Of a stretch of 64,000 nt of DNA, positions 53,409 to 61,588 are shown one piece after another; position 1 is the stretch's first letter; every line of letters begins with the position of its first letter. The DNA lies in the NCBI RefSeq assembly GCF_001483135.1, contig NZ_LNAL01000007.1:310001-374000 (forward strand). The letters are read 5' to 3'. Both the position numbers and the translations under genes were made by a program. The DNA comes from Solirubrum puertoriconensis (GTDB lineage Bacteria > Bacteroidota > Bacteroidia > Cytophagales > Hymenobacteraceae). Under the pieces are notes generated by a model, which was not told the origin of the DNA, did no database searches, and was given only the letters and a program-made list of their open reading frames with translations.

Positions 53409-53515
53409 TGTCATCCTGGGTAGTAGCCGGAGGGCTTTATCACGCGTGAACGACTAACTCCGGATAGTTTACTATTCGAATGTGATAAGGTCCTTCGGCT
53501 ATGCCTCAGATGACA
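53409..53515. repeat. Imperfect palindromic intergenic element
   Basis: About 107 bp with terminal inverted repeats of about 34 bp (TGTCATCCTGGGTAG on the left, CTCAGATGACA on the right). It contains GTGATAAGGTCCTTCGGC and the matching left arm GCCGGAGGGCTTTATCAC. It fills the gap between uxaA and uxaC. Its form is that of dispersed REP/MITE-like elements. As RNA it would fold into a long hairpin and may act as a processing or termination signal. Confidence 0.75.
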
Positions 53516-53537
53516 ATTAGCTTCTAGCTCACTCGCT

Positions 53538-54977
53538 ATGAAACCCTTCCTGAACGAAGATTTCCTGCTTCAGACCGATACCGCTCGCACGCTCTACCAC
53601 GAGTATGCGAAGCAGATGCCCATTATCGATTACCACAACCACCTGCTGCCCGACCAAATTGCCGAAGACAAGCAGTTTGAGAACCTGACGCAGATTTGGC
53701 TGTACGGCGACCATTATAAGTGGCGCGCTATGCGCACCAACGGCGTCGACGAGCGGTACATCACCGGCGATGCATCGGACTGGGAGAAGTTTGAAAAGTG
53801 GGCCGAAACGGTGCCTTATACCCTGCGTAACCCGCTGTATCACTGGACGCACCTAGAGCTGCAGCGGTATTTTGGCGTAACCGAACTGCTGAACAAGGAG
53901 TCGGCGCGGCGCATTTACGACCACTGCTCCGCGTTGCTGCGCACGCCCGAGTACTCGGTGCGCAATCTGCTGCGCAAGATGAACGTGCAAACGCTGTGCA
54001 CCACCGACGACCCCTCTGACTCGCTGGAGCACCACCGCGCCATTGCCGAAAGCGGCTATAACATTCAGGTACTGCCCACTTTCCGCGCCGATAAAGCCAT
54101 GTCGCCGGAAGACCCGGCTGCTTACAACGCCTACCTCAATAAGCTAGGCGCTTCGGCTGCCGTCGACATCGTAAGCTATCAGGATCTGCAGCAAGCCCTG
54201 CGCGTGCGCCACGACTACTTCGCGGCCTTAGGTTGCAAGCTTTCCGACCACGGCTTAGAGCAGATTTACGCAGCTGATTACACCGAGGCTGACACCGCAC
54301 GCATCTTCGCGAAAGTGCGCGGCGGTGCTGCGCTAGAGCAGGCCGAGGTGTTGCAATTCAAATCGGCCATGCTAGTATTCTTGGCTGAGCTAGATTGGGA
54401 GAAAGGCTGGACGCAACAGTTTCACCTAGGGGCGCTGCGCAACAACAACTCGCGCATGCTGCGCCAATTGGGCCCCGATACCGGCTGGGACTCCATCGGC
54501 GACTTTTCGCAGGCTGCGGCGCTGTCGAAATTCCTCGACCGCCTCGATACGCAGGATAAGCTGGCCAAAACCATCCTCTACAACCTCAACCCCGCCGACA
54601 ACGAACTGTACGCCACCATGATTGGTAACTTCCAGGATGGCTCTGTGGCTGGCAAAATGCAGTTTGGCTCGGGCTGGTGGTTTCTCGATCAGAAGGACGG
54701 TATGGAGCGGCAAATAAACGCCTTGTCAAACATGGGTTTGCTGAGCCGTTTTGTGGGCATGCTCACCGATTCGCGCAGCTTTCTCTCGTACCCGCGCCAC
54801 GAGTACTTCCGTCGCATTTTGTGCAACCTGCTCGGCAACGATGTAGAAAACGGCGAGCTACCCGCCGACATGGAGCTGCTTGGGCAGATGGTGCAAAACA
54901 TCTGCTACCACAACGCCGAGCAGTACTTCGGCTTCCAGCAAGTAGCAAAATCAAGCCAAGTAGCCATCGAGGCATAA
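53538..54977 (+). CDS. uxaC: Glucuronate/galacturonate isomerase
   Basis: 479 residues, the usual family length (about 470). The N-terminal DYHNHLLPDQIAED has the metal-binding H-x-H, and TLCTTDDP, SYQDLQQALRVRHDYFAALG and HLGALRNNN are family segments. It converts galacturonate to tagaturonate (and glucuronate to fructuronate), feeding UxaB. It is separated from uxaA by the palindromic element and followed by the operator/terminator at 54991. Confidence 0.94.
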   Translation: MKPFLNEDFLLQTDTARTLYHEYAKQMPIIDYHNHLLPDQIAEDKQFENLTQIWLYGDHYKWRAMRTNGVDERYITGDASDWEKFEKWAETVPYTLRNPLYHWTHLELQRYFGVTELLNKESARRIYDHCSALLRTPEYSVRNLLRKMNVQTLCTTDDPSDSLEHHRAIAESGYNIQVLPTFRADKAMSPEDPAAYNAYLNKLGASAAVDIVSYQDLQQALRVRHDYFAALGCKLSDHGLEQIYAADYTEADTARIFAKVRGGAALEQAEVLQFKSAMLVFLAELDWEKGWTQQFHLGALRNNNSRMLRQLGPDTGWDSIGDFSQAAALSKFLDRLDTQDKLAKTILYNLNPADNELYATMIGNFQDGSVAGKMQFGSGWWFLDQKDGMERQINALSNMGLLSRFVGMLTDSRSFLSYPRHEYFRRILCNLLGNDVENGELPADMELLGQMVQNICYHNAEQYFGFQQVAKSSQVAIEA

Positions 54978-54990
54978 GCTGCTAAGAGCG

Positions 54991-55027
54991 CCGGCAACGT
55001 TCCCGCAAACGTTGCCGGTGTTTTTTA
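54991..55027 (+). terminator. uxaC terminator that also contains operator site D
   Basis: CCGGCAACGTT pairs perfectly with AACGTTGCCGG (11 bp, loop CCCGCA) and is followed by TGTTTTTTAT, a strong terminator. The same sequence contains GGCAACGTTCCCG, identical to operator sites A-C, and forms a perfect version of the inverted repeat. It lies about 130 bp before kdgK, the same order of distance as the other operators. Confidence 0.8.
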
Positions 55028-55153
55028 TGGCTATTTCGATTGCCAGGCTTCGTTTACTGCCGATTTTGTCGGAAGACCTTTTCCTAACTCTTCAATGGTA
55101 GCGCTGAGCACCACCCGCGCTGCTCTGAATCACGAGCCGCTTTCCACCCCCGC

Positions 55154-56170
55154 ATGAAGCAGATCGTTACGTTTGGCGAAATCATGATGCGGTTGTCGCC
55201 GCCGCTGAACTACCGCCTCGAGCAAGCCTCGAACCTAGAAGTGACTTACGGCGGCGGCGATGCCAACGTGGCTGCTTCGGTGGCTTGCCTTGGCTTGCCG
55301 GCCGCCCACGTAACCTGCTTTCCGGAGCACCAGCTGGGTAGGGCCGCCGTGCAGCAGTTCCGGCGCCTAGGCGTTGATATGCGCCACACTGTGTTTATCC
55401 CAAACACGCGTATGGGCCTGTACTTTCTCGAAGTAGGCTCGGCCTTGCGGGCCAGCACCATCGTGTACGACCGGTTTGATTCGGCATTCGCCAAGCTCGA
55501 TCCGGCCGCTTTCAACTGGGAGGAAATTCTGAAGAATGCCCAGTGGTTTCACTGGACGGGCATTACGGCAGCCATTTCGGCTTCGGCGGCGCAAGCCTGC
55601 CGCGAGGCCATCCGGGTAGCCCGTCGCCTAGGTATTACCGTGTCGGCCGATGTAAACTACCGCCGCAACCTGTGGCAGTATGGCCAACGCGCCCAGGATG
55701 TGATGCCTGAGTTGGTTGAAGGCTGCGACGTAGTGGTATGCTCGGAAGGAGATGCCGCCGACTTGTTCGACATCAAAGCCGACGCCGGCACTGCCAACAG
55801 CTTTGCCTCGATGGCCGAAAAGCTAATGCAGCGTTTTCCGCAGATAAAGCAAGTAACGGCGACGCAGCGCGAAACCCAGAGCGCTTCTCACGAACGCATT
55901 AAAGGCATGCTCACCGATGCACAACTCGGCTACCTCGAAACTGCCTTCTACGACATCGTGCCCGTTGTCGACCGTATTGGCGGCGGCGACGCCTTCATTG
56001 CCGGCTTTATCTATGGCGCTCTGAAGCTTGAGAATCCCGAGCAAGCGCTGGCCTTCGCCACTGCAGCATCGGCCCTAAAGCACACCATCCACGGCGATGT
56101 AAACCTGGCCACTGCGGCCGAAGTGGAGCACATCGTGGCTGGCAATACTACTGGCCGCCTGCTGCGCTGA
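55154..56170 (+). CDS. kdgK: 2-keto-3-deoxygluconate kinase
   Basis: 338 residues of the PfkB/ribokinase fold. It has the N-terminal YGGGDANVAA and the C-terminal RIGGGDAFIAGFIYG with the catalytic Asp and anion-hole Gly residues. It phosphorylates KDG, the shared product of both pectin branches, to KDPG. First gene of kdgK-kdgA-exuT, 28 and 4 bp apart. Confidence 0.94.
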   Translation: MKQIVTFGEIMMRLSPPLNYRLEQASNLEVTYGGGDANVAASVACLGLPAAHVTCFPEHQLGRAAVQQFRRLGVDMRHTVFIPNTRMGLYFLEVGSALRASTIVYDRFDSAFAKLDPAAFNWEEILKNAQWFHWTGITAAISASAAQACREAIRVARRLGITVSADVNYRRNLWQYGQRAQDVMPELVEGCDVVVCSEGDAADLFDIKADAGTANSFASMAEKLMQRFPQIKQVTATQRETQSASHERIKGMLTDAQLGYLETAFYDIVPVVDRIGGGDAFIAGFIYGALKLENPEQALAFATAASALKHTIHGDVNLATAAEVEHIVAGNTTGRLLR

Positions 56171-56198
56171 TTTTTCCACACCTTATATCCCACCCGCC

Positions 56199-56876
56199 AT
56201 GCCCTTCACTACCGACAACACTCCTAAAATTGCCTCCGTCGACGTGCTGGCGCGCGTGCTGGAAGCGCCGGTGATTCCTGTGTTTTACCACGCCGATGTG
56301 GCGCACGCGCAGCAGATTATCAGCGCCTGCTACGCCGGTGGTATTCGCGTATTCGAGTTCACCAACCGCGGCAGCAACGCCTTCGAGGTGTTTACCAAGC
56401 TGCGCAGCTACGTGCGCGACAACTGCCCCGAGATGCTGCTGGGCATTGGCACCATCTACAACGCGCAGGATGCCGAGGCTTTCATTCAGGCCGGTGCCGA
56501 TTTTGTAGTGCAGCCCGTAACCACCGCCGATGTAGCCGCCATTTGCCGCCACTACGATGTAGCCTGGGTGCCCGGTGTGATGACGCTGAACGAGATTTTC
56601 CATGCCACCCGCTTAGGTGCGCAAATGGTAAAAATCTTCCCTGGCAATGTAGTAGGCCCCGATTACGTGAAAGCCGTGCACGGACCCATGCCGAAGGTGA
56701 AGATTATGGTAACGGGAGGCGTGGAGCCCACCATCGAAAGCCTCGGCGCTTGGTTTGGGGCTGGCGTAAGCTGCGTGGGCATGGGTTCCCAGCTCTTCAA
56801 GAACGCCGATGACCTAGGAGCACTGTCGGGCCGCATTGCCGACCTGATGGATTTCGTAAAAACCTTTACGCGCTAG
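56199..56876 (+). CDS. kdgA: KDPG aldolase (2-keto-3-deoxy-6-phosphogluconate aldolase)
   Basis: 225 residues, typical length. RVFEFTNRG carries the catalytic Glu, and AQMVKIFPGN the Schiff-base Lys. The TIM barrel ends with a GVEPTIESLGAW phosphate-binding region. It splits KDPG into pyruvate and glyceraldehyde-3-phosphate. The same fold class also includes KHG aldolase. Context favours KDPG. Confidence 0.93.
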   Translation: MPFTTDNTPKIASVDVLARVLEAPVIPVFYHADVAHAQQIISACYAGGIRVFEFTNRGSNAFEVFTKLRSYVRDNCPEMLLGIGTIYNAQDAEAFIQAGADFVVQPVTTADVAAICRHYDVAWVPGVMTLNEIFHATRLGAQMVKIFPGNVVGPDYVKAVHGPMPKVKIMVTGGVEPTIESLGAWFGAGVSCVGMGSQLFKNADDLGALSGRIADLMDFVKTFTR

Positions 56877-56880
56877 CCGT

Positions 56881-58251
56881 ATGCCAACTACCACCCCCAA
56901 ACCGATGGTAAGCACTGCCGGGGCTACGGCGCCCGCGCAAGGCCCCATAGGCAAATACCGCTGGACGATATGTTCGCTGGTGTTTTTTGCCACCACCATC
57001 AACTACCTCGACCGGGCGGTTATTTCGCTGCTCAAGCCGTACCTGGAAACGGAGTTTCGGTGGACGGATGCCGACTACGCAAACATTGAAATTGCCTTTA
57101 AACTGGCCTACGCGTTGGGCATGGTAGGGGTGGGCCGCGTAATCGACCGCTTGGGTACCAAAATCGGCTACGCGCTGTCCACGTTTTTGTGGAGCCTGGC
57201 TGCTGTCGGTCATGCCTTCGTGAGCAGCACGTTTGGCTTTAGCGTAGCGCGGGCTTTCCTAGGTGTTACCGAGGCCGGCAACTTCCCGGCAGCCATTAAG
57301 ACTACGGCCGAGTGGTTTCCGCAGCGCGAGCGGGCCTTGGCTACGGGCATCTTCAACTCGGGCTCGAACGTGGGCGCCATCATTGCCCCGCTTACCGTGC
57401 CGCTGATTGCCGAAACCATTGGCTGGCGCTGGGCCTTCATCATCACCGGTGCCATTGGCTTTGTGTGGCTGGTGCTGTGGTTTATGCTCTACGAGGTGCC
57501 GGCTCGCCAGGCGCGCCTCACCAAAGCCGAATTCGACTACATCCACAGTGACGTGGACGACTTGGCCGCCGCATCCATCGAAACCCAACCCAAGGTATCG
57601 TGGTTGCAACTGCTGGGTTTTCGCCAAACCTGGGCCTTCGTGCTAGGCAAGTTCCTCACCGATCCTATCTGGTGGTTTTACCTGTTCTGGTTGCCCGACT
57701 TTCTGAACAAACAGTACGGCCTGAAGGGTACCAGCGTGGCGCTGCCAGTGGCTATGGTCTACATCTTGTCGAGCGTTGGTAGCGTGGGCGGCGGCTGGAT
57801 TCCGCTGCGCTTTATCCGCAATGGTTGGCCGGCTTTCCGGGCCCGCAAAACGGCCATGCTGTTAATTGCCTTGTGCGTGTTCCCGATTGTGTTTGCTCAA
57901 TACCTAGGGCAAATCAACATGTGGTTGGCGGTGCTGGTGATTGGCATTGCGGCAGCGGCCCACCAAGCCTGGAGCGCCAACATCTTCACCACCGTTTCGG
58001 ATATGTTCCCGAAGCGCGCCGTAGCATCGGTAACGGGTATCGGCGGCATGGCTGGTGGCCTGGGGGGCATTCTGCTCTCGGCCTTGGTGCAGAAGCGCAT
58101 GTTCGTGTACTACGAGAGCATCGGCCAGAAAGAAACGGCCTACTTCATCATGTTCCTGATTTGCGGAGGCGCCTACTTAGTGGCTTGGCTACTGATGCAT
58201 TTCCTCGTGCCCCGCATGAAGCCCATTGCCATCGATAATCCTGCCGAATAG
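56881..58251 (+). CDS. exuT: MFS hexuronate transporter (ExuT-like)
   Basis: 456 residues with 12 hydrophobic segments. The sequence INYLDRAVISLLKPYLETEF near the first membrane span is the mark of the anion:cation symporter family, which includes ExuT. It would import galacturonate or glucuronate across the inner membrane for UxaC. It starts 4 bp after kdgA. Confidence 0.9.
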   Translation: MPTTTPKPMVSTAGATAPAQGPIGKYRWTICSLVFFATTINYLDRAVISLLKPYLETEFRWTDADYANIEIAFKLAYALGMVGVGRVIDRLGTKIGYALSTFLWSLAAVGHAFVSSTFGFSVARAFLGVTEAGNFPAAIKTTAEWFPQRERALATGIFNSGSNVGAIIAPLTVPLIAETIGWRWAFIITGAIGFVWLVLWFMLYEVPARQARLTKAEFDYIHSDVDDLAAASIETQPKVSWLQLLGFRQTWAFVLGKFLTDPIWWFYLFWLPDFLNKQYGLKGTSVALPVAMVYILSSVGSVGGGWIPLRFIRNGWPAFRARKTAMLLIALCVFPIVFAQYLGQINMWLAVLVIGIAAAAHQAWSANIFTTVSDMFPKRAVASVTGIGGMAGGLGGILLSALVQKRMFVYYESIGQKETAYFIMFLICGGAYLVAWLLMHFLVPRMKPIAIDNPAE

Positions 58252-58263
58252 CCCTAGGTGTTC

Positions 58264-58731
58264 ATGAAGAAATTACTCGCCCTGGCCTTGCTGCTGTTGA
58301 TGGCAGTGGCAGACATGGCCCAAAGTTCCAAAGACAAAGCCGCGGCCAAAGAGGTAGAAGCGCTGGAACGCCAACGCTTCGAAGCGCAGGTGAAGAAGGA
58401 TTATGCCTTTTTGGAGAAGGTGTTTGCCGACGACCTAGTGTATACCCACTCCAACGGCAAACAAAACGGCAAGCCCGACTACATTCAATCGATTCGGGAT
58501 GGCAAAAGCCAGTACGATAAGATTGACGTGGAAGCCCTGAACGTGCGTGCTTACAACAATGGGCAAGCTGCCGTGGTAAACGGAACCATCACCATCACAC
58601 TGCCCAACAACCCCGATGGTACGCCCAACTTGGCCCACCTTAAGTACGTCGTGGTCCAAATTAAAGACCCCAAGAAAGGTTGGCAGGTGGTGCTGTGGCA
58701 GTCGCAAAAGCAACCCCAAGCCAGAACCTAG
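58264..58731 (+). CDS. Secreted NTF2-like (DUF4440) protein
   Basis: 155 residues from ATG 58264; a GTG two codons earlier is not needed. A signal peptide (about 1-20) is followed by a SnoaL/NTF2-like alpha+beta fold (KKDYAFLEKVFADDLVYTHSNG, YIQSIRDGKSQYDKID, VVLWQSQKQP). Proteins of this group often bind small hydrophobic ligands and their enzymatic role is usually unknown. It follows the transporter by 12 bp but does not obviously belong to the pectin pathway. Confidence 0.75.
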   Translation: MKKLLALALLLLMAVADMAQSSKDKAAAKEVEALERQRFEAQVKKDYAFLEKVFADDLVYTHSNGKQNGKPDYIQSIRDGKSQYDKIDVEALNVRAYNNGQAAVVNGTITITLPNNPDGTPNLAHLKYVVVQIKDPKKGWQVVLWQSQKQPQART

Positions 58732-58740
58732 GTAAACCTC

Positions 58741-58775
58741 ACTGCCCCCTTGCTCGCAGTAGCAGTTAGGGCAGT
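58741..58775 (+). terminator. Hairpin after the NTF2-like gene
   Basis: ACTGCCC pairs with GGGCAGT and encloses an inner TGCT/AGCA stem. No T tract follows. It may end or stabilise the upstream transcript. Confidence 0.45.
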
Positions 58776-58792
58776 TCCCACATCATTGCCAA

Positions 58793-58891
58793 AGCAAGAA
58801 GCCGGAGTTGTTGGTTATTGTTGCTAAAGAAGCAGGCACTTGCCTGCTGCAACCCGCCGCCTAGGTGGTAACCAATGTCTCCGGCTTTGCT
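58793..58891 (+). ncRNA. Candidate structured RNA with three-way junction, before aldehyde dehydrogenase
   Basis: Helix P1 is AGCA + AAGCCGGAG with CTCCGGCTT + TGCT (2-nt bulge). It continues through one U-U mismatch and two wobbles into P2, TTGGTTA with TAACCAA. A branch P3/P4 is GTTGC with GCAAC enclosing AGCAGGC-ACTT-GCCTGCT. P5 is CCGCC with GGTGG around GCCTA. Almost all bases between 58793 and 58891 are paired. It ends 14 nt before the aldehyde dehydrogenase start. It may be a cis-regulatory RNA, a small RNA or a dispersed hairpin element. Confidence 0.5.
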
Positions 58892-58904
58892 GTACCCACT
58901 TCCT

Positions 58905-60449
58905 ATGCCTAAAATCATTTCGCCCCAAGTAGAGTTTGCCGGCCTTGTTGCGCAGGTAAAGCAAGTTGCTCCCGAAATCTTCGACCAAAACGGCCGGTAC
59001 CTGAACCTGCTTGAAGGCCGCTGGCAAGAAACCGGCAAGCCGCAGGACTTTGTATCGCCAATTGACGGCTCGGTGCTCGGTGCCTTGCCCATGCTCGACC
59101 GCGAAACCGCCCTGCGCGCTGTGAACTTCGCCAACGCCGAAGCCGGCCAATGGGGCAAAACCGACCTGGATGAGCGCCGCCGCCGCGTGCAGGACTGCCT
59201 CGATCAGCTCCGCCAGCAAGCCGACCTGGTGGGCAAGCTTCTGATGTGGGAAATCGGCAAAACTTACAAGTTAGGCTTTACCGATATCGACCGCGCCATC
59301 GACGGCGTGCAGTGGTACGTCGACAATATCGAAGACATGCTTGGCGACCGGGAGCCCCTAGGTGTGGTTTCGAATATTGCCTCTTGGAACTACCCCATGT
59401 CGGTGCTGCTGCACGCGGTGCTGGTGCAGGTGCTGTGCGGCAACTCGGCCGTGGCCAAAACGCCCACCGATGGCGGCTTCATTTCGCTGAGCCTCACCTT
59501 TGCCATTGCCCGCCGCTGTGGCTTGCCCGTAACGCTGGTGAGCGGCTCGGGTGGCGAACTGAGCGATGTGCTGGTAAAAAACGACGCCATCGACTGCCTC
59601 TCGTTTGTGGGTGGGCGCTACAACGGCCGCAACATTGCCGATGCCTTGGCCTCGGTGCACAAGCGCTACATGCTGGAGATGGAAGGCGTGAACACCTACG
59701 GCATCTGGAATTTCTCCGACTGGACGGCGCTTGAGGACCAGCTAAAGAAAGGCTACGACTACGGCAAGCAGCGTTGCACCGCTTACGTGCGATTTGTGGT
59801 GCAGCGCAGTCTGTTCCCTAGGTTCCTCGAAACCTATTGGAACGCCGTGCGCAGCCTGAAAGTGGGCAACCCTACGCTGGTTGATAACCCCGACGACAAG
59901 TTGCCCGATTTGGCATTTGGCCCCGTCATCAACCAACGCCAAGCCGAAGACCTCGACCGCCTCTACGCCGACGCCTTGAAAACTGGTGCTACGCCCATCT
60001 ACGAAGGCCAGCTCGACGATTCATTGTTCTTGCCCGGCCAAGACCGCTCGGCCTACCGTGCTCCGCGCGCCTTGGTAAACCTGCCGCGCCAAAGCGAGCT
60101 GTACTTCAAAGAGCCGTTCGGCCCCATCGATAGCATCGTGCTCGTGGATCGGGTAGAGGAGCTGGTAGGGGAGATGAACATCTCGAACGGTGCTTTGGTA
60201 GCCGCTTTGGCTTCCGATGATCAGAAATGGGCCCAACGCACGGCCAAAGAAATTCGCGCCTTTAAGGTTGGCATCAACAAGCTCCGCTCGCGCGGCGACC
60301 GGGAAGAAGTGTTCGGTGGCCTAGGCGAATCCTGGAAGGGAGCCTTTGTGGGCGGCAAGCTGCTGGTTGAGGCCGTTACGCAAGCCAGCAACGGCCAGCT
60401 TGTTCTTGGCAACTACGAAGACGCACTGCTGCTTCCGGAAAAGATCTAG
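58905..60449 (+). CDS. Aldehyde dehydrogenase family protein
   Basis: 514 residues from ATG 58905 (MPKIISPQ); an in-frame ATG at 58875 lies inside the structured leader. Catalytic residues are in place: Asn162 in SWNYPM, Glu260 in MLEMEG and the nucleophile Cys291 in GKQRCTAY. The N-terminal NAD(P)-binding Rossmann region and C-terminal oligomerisation arm have typical length. The substrate is not clear: the wording of the active site is unlike uronate-semialdehyde enzymes, so I give no gene symbol. Monocistronic, with a long hairpin after the stop. Confidence 0.88.
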   Translation: MPKIISPQVEFAGLVAQVKQVAPEIFDQNGRYLNLLEGRWQETGKPQDFVSPIDGSVLGALPMLDRETALRAVNFANAEAGQWGKTDLDERRRRVQDCLDQLRQQADLVGKLLMWEIGKTYKLGFTDIDRAIDGVQWYVDNIEDMLGDREPLGVVSNIASWNYPMSVLLHAVLVQVLCGNSAVAKTPTDGGFISLSLTFAIARRCGLPVTLVSGSGGELSDVLVKNDAIDCLSFVGGRYNGRNIADALASVHKRYMLEMEGVNTYGIWNFSDWTALEDQLKKGYDYGKQRCTAYVRFVVQRSLFPRFLETYWNAVRSLKVGNPTLVDNPDDKLPDLAFGPVINQRQAEDLDRLYADALKTGATPIYEGQLDDSLFLPGQDRSAYRAPRALVNLPRQSELYFKEPFGPIDSIVLVDRVEELVGEMNISNGALVAALASDDQKWAQRTAKEIRAFKVGINKLRSRGDREEVFGGLGESWKGAFVGGKLLVEAVTQASNGQLVLGNYEDALLLPEKI

Positions 60450-60460
60450 AGCCCGGCTGC

Positions 60461-60505
60461 TGCAACCAGACACGTGTACCGCTATGGTGCGTGTGTTTGG
60501 TTGCA
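60461..60505 (+). terminator. Long hairpin after aldehyde dehydrogenase
   Basis: A 20-bp stem with only wobble deviations (arms 60461-60480 and 60486-60505, outer TGCAACCA/TGGTTGCA), loop GCTAT. No T tract follows, so it may be a stabilising end structure rather than a classic terminator. Confidence 0.6.
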
Positions 60506-60660
60506 CTGCGCGCTGGCTTAGTTCACGGAGCCACGGTCAACTCGGCTTCAGTAATTGGTTTTAGCAGTCAAAAGTTACCGTTGAGTTAATTTTTTACAGG
60601 TGAATATCAGCTTGGTAAGACGCAAAGGGTCGATTTTGTGGCTTAAACAATGATTTGGCC

Positions 60661-60692
60661 TTGCGGAAATAAAAAGCCTTTGCTTACCTTTG
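60661..60692 (+). promoter_or_regulatory. Promoter of tRNA-Glu
   Basis: -7 element TACCTTTG at 60685-60692, a perfect TAnnTTTG match, with a -33 TTG at 60661-60663. The distance to the tRNA 5' end is about 18 bp. Confidence 0.8.
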
Positions 60693-60710
60693 CATCGTCA
60701 AACGACAAAC

Positions 60711-60782
60711 GCTCCGTTCGTCTAGGGGTTAGGACTGCAGATTTTCATTCTGCCAACAGGGGTTCGATTCCCCTACGGAGTA
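60711..60782 (+). tRNA. tRNA-Glu (anticodon UUC)
   Basis: Acceptor GCTCCGT pairs with ACGGAGT. Anticodon stem GCAGA/TCTGC encloses the loop TTTTCAT with anticodon TTC. The T arm is CAGGGGTTCGATTCCCCTA. CCA is not encoded. It is a host tRNA, far from the prophage edge and intact. Confidence 0.95.
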
Positions 60783-60784
60783 CT

Positions 60785-60822
60785 AAAAAGGCCGCTTCCT
60801 GATGCAGGAAGCGGCCTTTTTG
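60785..60822 (+). terminator. Terminator of tRNA-Glu
   Basis: AAAGGCCGCTTCCTG pairs with CAGGAAGCGGCCTTT (loop ATG) and continues into TTTT. It may also end the minus-strand gene that stops at 60842. Confidence 0.9.
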
Positions 60823-60841
60823 ATTTGAGTAGTTTTCGGTA

Positions 60842-61237
60842 CTAGTGCACCACTCGGAGCATGTACTCGGGCTGACCCGGCTTGGGATTGTCGAGTCGGA
60901 AAGCGCCCACACGGCTGGGGCCGTAGCCGAGGTTTACCTTCACCCACTCGTCGCGGGCGGGCAGCAGTTGCATAACCTCGTCGCGAAGCTGGGCAATGGT
61001 TTGCTGCAAACGCTGGATTTGCTGCTGTACTTCGGCCAACGGGCGCGGCGGCTCAACCGGCGGAATGTTCTGGATGAAATTATTCGCTGCCACTTCGGCC
61101 GCCGAGGGATGAGCCGATTGAAGGCTGCGGGCCTCTACCTCCGCTTGGCGCAAATCTTCTTCGGCCTCTAGGTAGGCTATAACTTTTTGCTCCAGGGGCA
61201 CTAGGTTGGGGTCGAGGTAATCAAGGTTCGATGACAT
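60842..61237 (-). CDS. Hypothetical coiled-coil protein
   Basis: 131 residues. Two helical charged regions (about 10-45 and 65-95) flank a Pro-rich linker (IPPVEPPRPLAE). The C-terminus has WVKVNLGYGPSRVGAFRLDN, which looks like a folded small domain. No known family. Not in an obvious operon. Confidence 0.6.
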   Translation of the reverse strand: MSSNLDYLDPNLVPLEQKVIAYLEAEEDLRQAEVEARSLQSAHPSAAEVAANNFIQNIPPVEPPRPLAEVQQQIQRLQQTIAQLRDEVMQLLPARDEWVKVNLGYGPSRVGAFRLDNPKPGQPEYMLRVVH

Positions 61238-61317
61238 AAAGCATCAGGGAAGGTTGTGGTAGGTTCTCAACGCAACCTCCGCTGGCAAGGATACGCCCTC
61301 GGCTACGGATAAGCCCC

Positions 61318-61506
61318 TTAAGCCGACGGCGCACCATCGGTTGCGGAGGCAAGGCGGTTGCGCCGGCACTTCTCCCCGCAGTATTTCACCTCATCCCAGC
61401 ATTGGCTCCACTTCTTGCGCCAAGCAAATGGCCTACCGCAGGTTGCGCACTGCTTTGTGGGCAAATTGCTTTTGGTATAGCGCGGGGTGGAGAAGCTAGA
61501 AGGCAT
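61318..61506 (-). CDS. DUF2256 family zinc-binding protein
   Basis: 62 residues with two CxxC-like pairs: CATCGRPFAWRKKW and VKYCGEKCRRNR. This is the DUF2256 signature (C-x2-C, RPFxWRKKW, YCxxxC). Biochemical role unknown. Confidence 0.9.
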   Translation of the reverse strand: MPSSFSTPRYTKSNLPTKQCATCGRPFAWRKKWSQCWDEVKYCGEKCRRNRLASATDGAPSA

Positions 61507-61588
61507 GTGTGCGGGAGCTTTGCTTACGTAAACCGCGTGCCTTGCGCTTAGTTGTGCCTAACTTGCCGCGTTTTTTCATTTCCGGTTT

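Noticed and set aside
60711-60782. tRNA-Glu as the prophage attachment site
   Set aside because: It is 38 kb from the integrase, intact and flanked by its own promoter and terminator.
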